A DNA stretch of 64,000 nucleotides. Origin: Candidatus Amarobacillus elongatus (lineage in GTDB: Bacteria; Chloroflexota; Dehalococcoidia; Tepidiformales; Tepidiformaceae). The position numbers were made by a program, and so were the translations under genes. A model generated the notes under the pieces. The model saw only the letters and a list, made by a program, of their open reading frames with translations. It did no database searches and had not been told where the DNA came from. Positions 48,523 to 56,580 of this stretch are shown here, piece after piece (position 1 is the first letter of the stretch; each line of letters starts with the position of its first letter). Where the stretch lies: positions 372,001 through 436,000 of the forward strand of contig JADJBX010000003.1 in assembly GCA_016703545.1 (NCBI GenBank), in the 5' to 3' direction.

Positions 48523-49566
48523 ATGAGCGCAATCGACCAGGCGTTGACGATGCTCGACGGCTGCGGGCCGGAGTTCGGGGGCGGGCTTTCGAACCACGGC
48601 CCGATGGCCGCGGAGGCGCTCGTTCGCCTCGGCCGCCCGGAACTGGTCGAAGGCTGGGTCGCGCGGTACCGCATCCGGCTCGGGGACCGGCCCTCCAGCA
48701 TCTCCACCATTGACCGAGCGGATTGGCAAGAGGCGCTTGGCGACCTCCGGCGCGTGACCGACTGGGAGGTGTTCTTCGCGCGGGAGCTCGATGGCGCACC
48801 CTGGGCGGAGGTGCTCGAACGCTGGGTACCGCGCCTCGCGCCGGGGATCATGGCGGGCGCCACGCACGGGCTCATCCGTACCGCACACGCCGTCCGCAGC
48901 CTCGCGGAAGGCGAGACGAGCGAGCGGCGGACCGAGTTCGCGGCCGGGCTTTCGTACTGGGCGGCGCGGTACCAGGAGCTGCCGGGCGTACCCGGTCCCG
49001 CGCTCCCGCGACTTCCGTCGCAGGCGATTGACGCCGTGCCCGTGCTGCCGCACTCCCTTCGCACCCCGAACCCCGGGACCATCTTCCGTGCGGTTGCCGA
49101 CCTCGATGGCTTCGAACCGTTCGCGGGCGCGGTGGATCTCGCGGCCCCCGGGGACGACCTCGACGGATTCATTTCGGACCTGACCGTCACGATGGCGCGC
49201 CGTTACCTGCAGAACGCCGGGTCGGCGGCCATCGCGTTCGTGCACACGGTGACGGCGCCGAGCGCGCTGCGCATGATCGCGCCCTTCGTGACACCCGGTA
49301 CGGCGCGCCTTGCCGCGCGATATGCCTGGCAGGCGTGCGCGGCCATTCATTCGCGGTCGAGCAAGCCCGTGCCCGTTGTGCTCCCGGACGTCTTGCCGGC
49401 ACGCGAGGACCTCATCGACCGCGCCGTGTTTTCCATGGACGAGCACGCCATCAAGTTCACCGAAGCGTGCCTGCGCGAATATGTGCTTCACCCGGACCCC
49501 GCGTTTCTCGCCGGGCCCGCGGATCTCAGCGCCCGTTTCGGGCGGCGGGTCCGCGACACACCCTGA
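48523..49566 (+). CDS. Questin-oxidase-like protein (DUF4243)
   Basis: 347 residues. LSNHGPMAAEALVRLG near the N-terminus, AGATHGLIRTAHAVRSL in the middle and TVTAPSALRMIAPF later carry the conserved His residues of the questin oxidase family (PF14027), mostly known from fungal polyketide clusters, where the enzyme performs Baeyer-Villiger ring cleavage. Bacterial members are usually of unknown function. GGGGGG lies before the ATG. The next gene begins about 20 bases after the stop. Confidence 0.8.
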   Translation: MSAIDQALTMLDGCGPEFGGGLSNHGPMAAEALVRLGRPELVEGWVARYRIRLGDRPSSISTIDRADWQEALGDLRRVTDWEVFFARELDGAPWAEVLERWVPRLAPGIMAGATHGLIRTAHAVRSLAEGETSERRTEFAAGLSYWAARYQELPGVPGPALPRLPSQAIDAVPVLPHSLRTPNPGTIFRAVADLDGFEPFAGAVDLAAPGDDLDGFISDLTVTMARRYLQNAGSAAIAFVHTVTAPSALRMIAPFVTPGTARLAARYAWQACAAIHSRSSKPVPVVLPDVLPAREDLIDRAVFSMDEHAIKFTEACLREYVLHPDPAFLAGPADLSARFGRRVRDTP

Positions 49567-49588
49567 ACCGTCGCGGCGAAGGAATCGC

Positions 49589-50356
49589 ATGAGGCGCGAG
49601 GGGGCGCATCGCTCACGACTTCCCTACACTCCGCCTGTGCCACGGAGCCAGCCCCCGGCGGAACAGGCGAGCCTCGCGGTCCTGGGGCGGACGATCGAAT
49701 ACACGGTCGTTCGCAGCCACCAGCGCTTGCGGACGCTGGAGATCAGTGTGCGGCCGGGCGAAGGCGTGCGCGTGGCGGTCCCCGCCTTCGTGCCTTCCGG
49801 CGAGGCGGCCGCGCTCGTACGGCGCCGGGCAGCATGGATTCTGGCGCGGCTCGACGCGTTCCCCCCGGCGCCGCCGGCGCTCGCTCCGGGCAGCCAGGTT
49901 CCCTACCGCGGCGGGTTCGTCCGGCTGGCGTTCGTACCCGGGCAGGGGCCGTTGTTGCATGGCGCCGAACTCATCGTGCCCCTCGCGCCGGGCGCTCATC
50001 CGCCCGCTGTCGAAGCCGAAGTGAACGCATGGTACCGGGCACGAGCGGCGGTGTTGGTGCCCGAGGCGGTGGCGGAATGGGCGGCGCTGATGGGCGTGAC
50101 GCCCCGGGCGGTCCTCATTCGCGACCAGAAGCGCCGATGGGGTAGCTGCGCCGCCAATGGGACCCTGCGCCTCAATTGGCGCCTGGTCCTGGCCCCGTCG
50201 GCGGCGTTGGATTACGTGGCCGTGCACGAATTGGCGCATCTGCGGCACCGGGACCACTCGCGCGCCTTCTGGGAGGAGGTCACGCGCTGGCTTCCCGATT
50301 GGAAGTCGCGGCGAACGCTCCTCAGCGAGATCGCGTTCCGGCAGGTCCCTTCGTAG
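49589..50356 (+). CDS. YgjP-type M48-like zinc metallopeptidase
   Basis: 255 residues from ATG 49589 (AAGGA upstream), or 239 from GTG 49637, which lies six bases after a TACACT hexamer and would be leaderless. The DUF45 domain begins at LGRTIEYTVVRSHQRLRTLE and contains RDQKRRWGSCAANGTLRLNW and VAVHELAHLRHRDHSRAFW, with HExxH and a third His after HRDH. It is soluble, with no membrane helices. The cellular substrate of YgjP-like proteins is unknown. Confidence 0.9.
   Translation: MRREGAHRSRLPYTPPVPRSQPPAEQASLAVLGRTIEYTVVRSHQRLRTLEISVRPGEGVRVAVPAFVPSGEAAALVRRRAAWILARLDAFPPAPPALAPGSQVPYRGGFVRLAFVPGQGPLLHGAELIVPLAPGAHPPAVEAEVNAWYRARAAVLVPEAVAEWAALMGVTPRAVLIRDQKRRWGSCAANGTLRLNWRLVLAPSAALDYVAVHELAHLRHRDHSRAFWEEVTRWLPDWKSRRTLLSEIAFRQVPS
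49625..49630 (+). promoter_or_regulatory. -10 TACACT before GTG 49637
   Basis: TACACT, six bases, then an in-frame GTG at 49637 within the protease gene. It may mark a leaderless alternative start. Confidence 0.45.
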
Positions 50357-50428
50357 GAGACGCCGGTCGATGGAGATGTTCTCGCCGGGCGCGTAGAGTG
50401 CGCTCCACACCAATCTCCGGGGGCAACT

Positions 50429-51574
50429 GTGCAGTTCAACGACAATCCAGAGCAGGCGAAGTGGCGCGCTGAAGTGCGCGAGTTCCTCGCCAGCGCCAAT
50501 CCGCCGCGCGTCCCCGAGGACGGCAACTTCGAAGACGACAGCGACCAGCGCGAATGGCGCGGGAAGCTCGCGAAGCGCGGCTGGATTGCGCCCGCATGGC
50601 CGAAGGAGTACGGCGGCGCCGGCCTCGGCGTGGTCGAGCAGTTCATCATGAACGAGGAGTTCGCCGAGGCCCGCGCGGTCGCCATGGGCGGCGCGTCGGT
50701 CGGCTTCCTCGGGCCCACGCTCATCCAGTACGGCACCGACGAGCAGAAGAAGGAGCACCTCTCGCGCATCCTCGCCGGCGAGGCAGAGTGGTGCCAGGGC
50801 TACAGCGAACCCGGTTCCGGGTCGGATCTCGCGAGCCTGCAGACCCGCGCCATCCGCGACGGCGACGACTTCGTCATCAACGGCCAGAAGATCTGGACCT
50901 CCGGCGCGCACCGCTCGAACTGGATGTTCATGCTCGCGCGCACGGAGCCGGATGCGCCGAAGCACCGCGGCATTTCGTACCTGCTGCTCGACATGAAGAC
51001 GCCGGGCATCACCATCCGCCCGCTCATCAACATGGCCGGCCGCCACGGCTTCAACGAAGTCTTCTTCGAGGATGTCCGCGTTCCCGTGCGCAACGTCGTC
51101 GGCGAAATCAACCGCGGCTGGTACATCGGCGCGACCACGCTCGACTTCGAGCGCAGCTCCATCGGCAACTCGGTCGGCCAGCGCCAGGTGCTGGAGCGGT
51201 ACATCGAGTACATTCGCGCCAACAAGCTCATGACCCCCAGCCTTCGCTCGGAGTTCGCCGAGCGCTGGATCGAGGCGGGCGCGGCGAAGCTGTTGAGCTA
51301 CAACGTGATCTCGATCCAGGCGGCGGGCCGCGTGCCAAACCACGAAGCCTCGATCGCCAAGCTGTTCAACTCGGAGCTCGGCCAGCGCATCGCGCGTACG
51401 GCCATGACCACATTCGGGTTGCACGGCGCCCTCACCGACCCGGCCCGTGCGCCGCTGAGCGGCCGCGCCGCGATGACCTACATGGGTTCCGTCGCGAGCA
51501 CCATCGCCGGCGGCACGAGCGAAGTGCAGCGGAACGTCATCGCCACGCGGGGTCTCGGCCTGCCGCGCGCCTGA
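50429..51574 (+). CDS. Acyl-CoA dehydrogenase
   Basis: 381 residues, flavoenzyme for acyl-CoA alpha-beta oxidation. WCQGYSEPGSGSDLASLQT and the FAD segment GQKIWTSGAHRSNWMF are followed by VFFEDVRVPVRNVVGE and the C-terminal IAGGTSEVQRNVIATRGLG. The C-terminal Tyr-Glu-Gly of medium-chain enzymes is replaced by AGG, so the catalytic base is elsewhere, as in IVD/LCAD or in FadE-like actinobacterial enzymes. Start GTG 50429 with GGGGGC upstream. A terminator follows. Confidence 0.93.
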   Translation: MQFNDNPEQAKWRAEVREFLASANPPRVPEDGNFEDDSDQREWRGKLAKRGWIAPAWPKEYGGAGLGVVEQFIMNEEFAEARAVAMGGASVGFLGPTLIQYGTDEQKKEHLSRILAGEAEWCQGYSEPGSGSDLASLQTRAIRDGDDFVINGQKIWTSGAHRSNWMFMLARTEPDAPKHRGISYLLLDMKTPGITIRPLINMAGRHGFNEVFFEDVRVPVRNVVGEINRGWYIGATTLDFERSSIGNSVGQRQVLERYIEYIRANKLMTPSLRSEFAERWIEAGAAKLLSYNVISIQAAGRVPNHEASIAKLFNSELGQRIARTAMTTFGLHGALTDPARAPLSGRAAMTYMGSVASTIAGGTSEVQRNVIATRGLGLPRA

Positions 51575-51596
51575 CGTCTCGGCCAGCACGATCACG

Positions 51597-51624
51597 AAAG
51601 GCGCGGCCCACGGGTCGCGCCTTT
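51597..51624. terminator. Hairpin between acyl-CoA dehydrogenase and glycosyltransferase genes
   Basis: AAAGGCGCG (51597-51605) pairs with CGCGCCTTT (51616-51624), then CTTAT. It separates convergent genes and may act both ways. Confidence 0.7.
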
Positions 51625-51625
51625 C

Positions 51626-52744
51626 TTATGTCCTTCGCCGCTCAAGGATGTCGCGGTAGAGCGCCAGGAGCTGCGTGACGATGGGCCGCGGCCGGAACGC
51701 TTCCGCGCGCGCCAGGCCGCGCGTGCGCAGCGAGGCCCGCTCCGGTTCACTCGCCAGCACGCTCGCGAGTGCATCCGCGAAGCGGTCCCGCGCCTCCCGG
51801 CGGTTGGTGCCCAGGGGGACCACGACGGCCGCGTCACCGCACACTTCCGGCAACGAACCACCGTCGCTGGCGACCACCGGCAGCCCGCAGGCCATCGCCT
51901 CGACGACGGGCATGCCGAACCCCTCGTACAGGCTCGGCTGGGCGAGCACGTCGCAGGCGCTGTAGATGTTCAGCAACGTGTCGGCGTCGATGTTGCCGAG
52001 TTCGAAGACACGCGCGGCGACGCCGAGACGGCTGGCCAGCTCCTTCTGCCGGGGCGTGAGGCGCTGACCGACACGGATGATCGTCGCGCCCGCCAGCGCC
52101 GGGCGCGCAAGCGTAGCCAGCAACAGGTCGAGGTTCTTGTACGGCGCGACCGTGCCGATGGAGAGAATCCGGGGGGCACGGGGCAGGTCGATGCCACGCC
52201 CGGCCAGAGCGCGGTCGGCGCCCTCCACCGGCTGCAGCGCGGCGGAAATGGGCACGCCGATCACGCTGATCCGTTCCCGGGGAACGCCGAGTGCGGCCAC
52301 GATGTCCCCGGCCGTCCGTTCAGAGACGGCGACGACGTGGTCCGCGTGGCGCAGGCCACGCATGCAGGGTTGGAGGATGAGCCGTCGCAGCGTGGCGCCG
52401 CGTACGCCCCGGTAGTACTCCGGCAGGACGAACGGCATCACATCGTGGCAGGTCACCACCGTGGGAATGCCCTCGAACCGGCCGACGTGGTGCCCAAGCC
52501 CCTGGTCGGTGATGTGTACGAGCTGACTGCCAAGGGCATCACGCGCGGTCAGTGGAGCCCGGCCGCGTCGCGCGTCGACCGCCCGGCCCGCAACGGGGGG
52601 CATCCACCAGCTCGCGTGCCGCACGGCAAGCTCGACGCCTTCCAGGCCGCTCATGGACGCGATCGCGTCCGAGTAGTTGGCGATGCTCTTCCACGTGTAC
52701 GCGGGGTACGGGCCGACCAGGAGGGCGCGCTGCAGGGCCGTCAC
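51626..52744 (-). CDS. Glycosyltransferase family 4/GT-B
   Basis: 372 residues from GTG 52744. The N-terminal half includes VTCHDVMPFVLPEYYRG and HVVAVSERTAGDIVAA. The C-terminal donor half has SIGTVAPYKNLDLLLA (Arg replaced by Tyr-Lys) and the EGFGMPVVEAMACGLPVV signature of family 4 enzymes. A TACCAT hexamer six bases upstream of the GTG suggests a leaderless transcript, and the PIG-L gene begins on the opposite strand about 70 bases away. The neighbouring deacetylase hints at a shared amino-sugar pathway, which is not proven. Confidence 0.9.
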   Translation of the reverse strand: MTALQRALLVGPYPAYTWKSIANYSDAIASMSGLEGVELAVRHASWWMPPVAGRAVDARRGRAPLTARDALGSQLVHITDQGLGHHVGRFEGIPTVVTCHDVMPFVLPEYYRGVRGATLRRLILQPCMRGLRHADHVVAVSERTAGDIVAALGVPRERISVIGVPISAALQPVEGADRALAGRGIDLPRAPRILSIGTVAPYKNLDLLLATLARPALAGATIIRVGQRLTPRQKELASRLGVAARVFELGNIDADTLLNIYSACDVLAQPSLYEGFGMPVVEAMACGLPVVASDGGSLPEVCGDAAVVVPLGTNRREARDRFADALASVLASEPERASLRTRGLARAEAFRPRPIVTQLLALYRDILERRRT

Positions 52745-52750
52745 GCGCGC

Positions 52751-52756
52751 ATGGTA
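52751..52756 (-). promoter_or_regulatory. -10 TACCAT, leaderless glycosyltransferase gene
   Basis: Minus strand: TACCAT, six bases, then GTG 52744. Confidence 0.5.
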
Positions 52757-52813
52757 CGCAGTCGTCGCGTTGTGGACTTGCCCGCTGGCGCGCGGGGTGG
52801 CACACCGGGGGCG

Positions 52814-53691
52814 ATGGATCGCTCTCCGGTTCCGCCTGCGTGGCGCCCAATGGCGGCGTCTACCCGCCGCGGGCGGTCGGCTGCCCGCCTGCTGCGCGAC
52901 CGCGCGTCCATCAACCTCGATTCGTTCGAAGGAACGGCGTGGGTGGTCGCGGCACACCCGGGGAGGAAGCGCTGGCGTGCGGCGGGCTTCTCGCCAGCCT
53001 GCGCGCGCTGGGGCGAGACGTTCGCGTCGTGTTCCTCACGTCCGGCGAGCGTTCGCACGCGAAGCACGTTGCGCCCGCGGTCCTTGGGCCGCAGCGCGAG
53101 GCCGAGGCGCTGGCCGCGGCCCGGCTGCTCGGCGTTCCCGCCGGCAACGTCCATTTCCTCCGTGCCCCGGACGGCAACGCGCGCGGCGACGCCCCGCGGG
53201 TGGAGCCCGCGCTGCGTGCGTTGTTCGCGACCGAGCCGCCGTCGGCCCTTTTCGTGCCCGGCGTCAACGAAGGGGACTCTGATCTCGCCACGGCGAACCA
53301 GACCGCGAAGGCGGCGCTTTCGGAGGCACCGGTCGGGACGCGAGTGTTCGAATACCCGTATTGGGCATGGCGCGTGTGGCCATTCGTCCGGCTCCAGCCG
53401 CCGCTCCCGTGGCTCGGGCGCGAGGAAGCGCGCGACCGCCTCGGCGTGATCTCGGCCTCCGTCTGGCACCGCCTGGGCCGCGAATTCGCCCGCCGCTTCC
53501 AGCTCGAAGTGGACGTGCGGCAGGTGCTCGGGCTGAAGGCGGCGGCGGTCGCCGCCCATCGCTCCCAGGTCGAACACCGGAACGGCGACCGCGCATGGTG
53601 GACGCTGGAGGACGTCAACCACGGGGACTTCCTCCGCCAGTTCTTCCGGGACGGCGAGCGGTACCGCGAAGTGGCCGGGCGCCGCCGCTAA
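52814..53691 (+). CDS. PIG-L (LmbE-like) deacetylase (one frameshift)
   Basis: About 292 residues from ATG 52814; ATG 52850 is a possible start. The family motif lies across a frameshift near 52962: VVAAHPG in one frame, EEALACGGLLASL in the next. Restoring about one base gives an AHPxEE zinc motif followed by the usual VVFLTSGERSHAK and FVPGVNEGDSDLATANQT. The usual HxDH is replaced here by SDLATAN, so one zinc-ligand His seems missing. Members deacetylate N-acetylglucosaminyl lipids or mycothiol-type conjugates. It is divergent from the glycosyltransferase gene. Confidence 0.8.
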
Positions 53692-53711
53692 ACCACGGCG
53701 GCCCACTCGGC

Positions 53712-53717
53712 TACCAT
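53712..53717 (+). promoter_or_regulatory. -10 TACCAT, leaderless kinase-like gene
   Basis: TACCAT, six bases, then ATG 53724. Confidence 0.55.
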
Positions 53718-53723
53718 CCCTGT

Positions 53724-54611
53724 ATGCGCCTGACCGCGACGCGCCCCTCGCTCCTGGACGAACTCGCCGCCGGCCCGGCCGAGGCGCTGCGTTCGTCGTT
53801 GGCTGGGCTCGGGTTCGAGGACGCCGTGGCGTTCGGCCGGGCTCGCGGGGGGACATCGACGTGCTACTTCGTGCGCGCCACCGGGCCCGCCGGAACGGAG
53901 GAGTTCGTCTGCAAATGCCCGCTCCCCGGGGAGTCCATCGAGAACGAGTGGCAGGTGCTAAACGATGCCGCCACGGCGGACGGGCTCGTGATGCGGCTTC
54001 CCCGGCCCGTCGCCCTGCTCCGTGGCGGCGCCGGGTATCTCATGGAGCGCCTGCCGGGAGACCCGCTGCTCCGCTCGCCGGGGCTCGCCCGCGCGCCGGA
54101 ACGCGCCGCGCTGGCGAACCGCGTGATCGCCGACCTCCGCTCGTTCCACGCCGCACTCCAGCACGGTTTCGGCGACTTCCACGCCCGCAACGTGCTGGTC
54201 GGGCCGGGCGGGGCGGTGGCGTTCCTGGACGCGGGCGAAAGTGCCGACCTGGCGGCGGGCGTCGCGGGGTGGCCAGCCGCGCCGCTGCTCGTCGGCGACC
54301 TCGCGCTGTGGACGTATAACACCGCGCTCGATGCCCCCGGGGGCCTGCACGAACCGTGGCAGCAGATTCGCGCGTTCCGGTTCGCGGTCGCGCTTGTCGG
54401 TGCGGCGGCCAGGGGGGAACCGGATCCGGAGGTGTTCACGCGTGCGGTCTTCGCCTATGCCGACCGGCACGCCAACCGGCTTCGCGAGAGCCCATGGCGG
54501 ACGAGGCGGGCGAGCGCTCCGATGGTCGCGCTCGGGCTCTCGATACTTCGCCGCGCCACCCTCCGCACGGTCAGCCGCCTGGGCGCCCAAGCAGGTGGTC
54601 CGCGAGCCTGA
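53724..54611 (+). CDS. APH-like small-molecule kinase
   Basis: 295 residues. After a glycine-rich stretch, EEFVCKCPLPGES is a Lys-containing strand, and GDFHARNVLVGPGG with FLDAGESADL are the catalytic HxxxxN and DxG loops of aminoglycoside-phosphotransferase- and Kdo-kinase-like enzymes; the usual Asp of HGD is shifted to GDFH. Such kinases act on antibiotics, sugars or choline; the target here is unknown. The last 41 bases overlap the convergent GMC gene. Confidence 0.75.
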   Translation: MRLTATRPSLLDELAAGPAEALRSSLAGLGFEDAVAFGRARGGTSTCYFVRATGPAGTEEFVCKCPLPGESIENEWQVLNDAATADGLVMRLPRPVALLRGGAGYLMERLPGDPLLRSPGLARAPERAALANRVIADLRSFHAALQHGFGDFHARNVLVGPGGAVAFLDAGESADLAAGVAGWPAAPLLVGDLALWTYNTALDAPGGLHEPWQQIRAFRFAVALVGAAARGEPDPEVFTRAVFAYADRHANRLRESPWRTRRASAPMVALGLSILRRATLRTVSRLGAQAGGPRA

Positions 54612-56145
54612 GGGCCAGCGCCATGATGGTGAGCGTCACGGTGGAGGCGCCGCCCGTGGGGAAGACGGCGCTGCTCGCAACGTAGACGTTCTCCATCGAA
54701 TGAACCCGGCAATCGGCGTCCACCACACCGTGACGCGGATCGAGGCTCATCCGGGTTGTGCCCATCGCGTGCCAGCAGCCGTAGACCCGCGGGAACCCCC
54801 AGGGCTGTTCCACCAGCGAATCGACCCGCCCATATCCGGCCGCTTCCAGCGCCGTGCCCAGCGCGGCGATGGTGCCGCGCATGCTCGCGTGGTCGCGGGA
54901 GGTCATGCGCCATTCGAGCCGCGCGACGGGCTGGCCCAGGGCGTCGCGGCCGTGCCCGAGCGTCACCCGGCTGCGGGGGTTCGGCGCCTGCTCCGACGTG
55001 AGCACGAGCAGCATGGCACGCGGATCGCCGGCGCCGGGGGCGAGGGTGCGTGCGGCCCGGGCAAGGTCGCGCGGCGATTGCGCCATTCGCCACAGCCTGG
55101 CCGCCGAATGCAGCGGGAGGGAGTGCCCCCGGAGCGCCCACGCGAACTCGGCCGCCATCCGGGCCGCGGGCGTCGTGCGGGAAGTGTGCCGTGGCGCCAT
55201 TCCCACCGCCGCGTTCAGCAGCCCGAGGCGGTCACGTTCGCTGTCCGGGAGGCGAAAGGCACCGATGCTCTCCCCGGCGGGCGATTGCGTGCGCCGCATT
55301 GCCGCGAACGTCTCTGGGGTGACCCCGGGGGCCAACATCAGGTGCGCGGCCTCGACATGCGTGTGTTCGGCGAACCAGCGCCCGAGATGGCCGTGCTCGT
55401 TGCCCATGCCGTCCGGATTGCCCGCGACTGAGAGCAGGAGCAAACGCGCGGCCTCGAGCCCACCGGTGGCGACGACCACGCGCTGTGCGCGTACTTCGAA
55501 CACCCCGCCCCCGGCGGCCGCGACGCGCACCAACCCGCACCGCTTGCCCCCCGGCCCGGGCACGAGTTCGAGCACGGTTGCGCCGCGAACGACGCGTGCG
55601 CGTTGCGAGGCAATAAGCGACGCCGCGAGGGTATCGATGCGGCCGGGGTCGGCGAACCGGAAGAGCGCGGGTTCGATGGCACCGCCGATATCCGGCGGCC
55701 GCGGTTCGCCGTCCCCGGCCACATACGGCCGGTCCGGGAGCCCGAGCAGCGCGTGTGCGCGAGTGTAGTAGGGGGCAAGGGTCTCGTAGTCGAACGGCCA
55801 CATCAGGCGGCCCGCATGGTCCCGGATGCGGAAGTCGGACGGATCGAGCGGGCGGCTCCGTAACCCGCCGTTGGTCGGCCAGACAGGATCGCCGGGGGGC
55901 AGCCAGGCCGCCCGCGTGCCGCCAATGCCGCGGAGCCGTGCACGGTGGAGGGGGAAGTAGGGGTAGCCGGCGTTCTCGCCGCGCGCAAGGGCGGCGTTCT
56001 CGTCGCCGCTCTCCAGGAGGAGGACGTCTTCGCCGGCGGCGTCCAGTTCCGCGGCGAGGGCGAGCCCGGCCGCGCCCGCGCCGATCACGCAGACCCCAGC
56101 GTCCACCACGCCTTCGGCTTCCAGGTCCCGCGCGTTGAGCAGCAC
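54571..56145 (-). CDS. GMC oxidoreductase
   Basis: 524 residues. GTG 56145 has GGGGAGG six bases upstream, so it is preferred over a more distal start. The FAD Rossmann fold reads VCVIGAGAAGLALAAELDAA. GIGGTRAAWL and PFDYETLAPYYTRA are typical FAD-binding segments, and the C-terminal end GCWHAMGTTRMSLDPRHGVV with ENVYVASSAVFPTGGASTVT holds the catalytic His and second conserved segment of the glucose-methanol-choline family. Substrate unknown. It overlaps the kinase-like gene tail to tail. Confidence 0.9.
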   Translation of the reverse strand: MLLNARDLEAEGVVDAGVCVIGAGAAGLALAAELDAAGEDVLLLESGDENAALARGENAGYPYFPLHRARLRGIGGTRAAWLPPGDPVWPTNGGLRSRPLDPSDFRIRDHAGRLMWPFDYETLAPYYTRAHALLGLPDRPYVAGDGEPRPPDIGGAIEPALFRFADPGRIDTLAASLIASQRARVVRGATVLELVPGPGGKRCGLVRVAAAGGGVFEVRAQRVVVATGGLEAARLLLLSVAGNPDGMGNEHGHLGRWFAEHTHVEAAHLMLAPGVTPETFAAMRRTQSPAGESIGAFRLPDSERDRLGLLNAAVGMAPRHTSRTTPAARMAAEFAWALRGHSLPLHSAARLWRMAQSPRDLARAARTLAPGAGDPRAMLLVLTSEQAPNPRSRVTLGHGRDALGQPVARLEWRMTSRDHASMRGTIAALGTALEAAGYGRVDSLVEQPWGFPRVYGCWHAMGTTRMSLDPRHGVVDADCRVHSMENVYVASSAVFPTGGASTVTLTIMALALRLADHLLGRPGG

Positions 56146-56241
56146 CGTCGCCTCCCCGGCGGGGCAGGATACGCGCGGCCGGGCGCGCGCGAAACGGCCC
56201 AACGGAGGGCGCCGTGCCCGGCCCACCGGGCCGAAGCGAGG

Positions 56242-56284
56242 GTGTCCTTCGGGGACACAGAACGGGGGCCTTGCGGCCCCCGTT
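56242..56284 (-). promoter_or_regulatory. Two tandem hairpins upstream of the GMC gene
   Basis: GTGTCC/GGACAC (56242-56258) and AACGGGGGCC/GGCCCCCGTT (56261-56284). On the minus strand the second has a GCAA loop of GNRA type. No T-run follows, so they look like leader structure rather than a terminator. Confidence 0.4.
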
Positions 56285-56511
56285 GGCGTCGCGCCCGGCC
56301 CACGAAAGCCCCCTTACTGGCCCCCGGTGACCGGACCCGGAACGCGTACTCGAACGACCCGCGGAACTCTGGCGGTTGAAACCGGAGCCCCTGGCCGACC
56401 GTGGCATCGCCGCCGCCCGCTACGCGGACGGCTCGTTTGCCGCGGACATGCTATCGCACCGCGCGTCCTTGTCACCGTCCGGCCGGGAACTTCATCGGAG
56501 CCCAACAGGGG

Positions 56512-56558
56512 AAAAGGGCCAGGGATCCGCAGCTGTCAGCGATTCCCTGGCCCCTTTT
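56512..56558 (-). terminator. Probable terminator of the chemoreceptor gene
   Basis: Arms GGAAAAGGGGCCAGGGA and TCCCTGGCCCTTTTCC (minus strand) pair with one bulged base, and TTTT falls in the descending arm. It begins about 23 bases after the stop at 56581. Confidence 0.6.
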
Positions 56559-56580
56559 CCGCTCCCGGTGACTGGACGGA

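Larger units (their letters stand above)
56146..56580. other. 435-base spacer between the GMC and chemoreceptor genes
   Basis: Contains the tandem hairpins at 56242-56284 in the presumed leader of the GMC gene and an MCP terminator at 56512-56558. A short motif CCCGGTGAC(C/T)GGA occurs at about 56326 and again at about 56564. No gene is evident. Confidence 0.5.
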
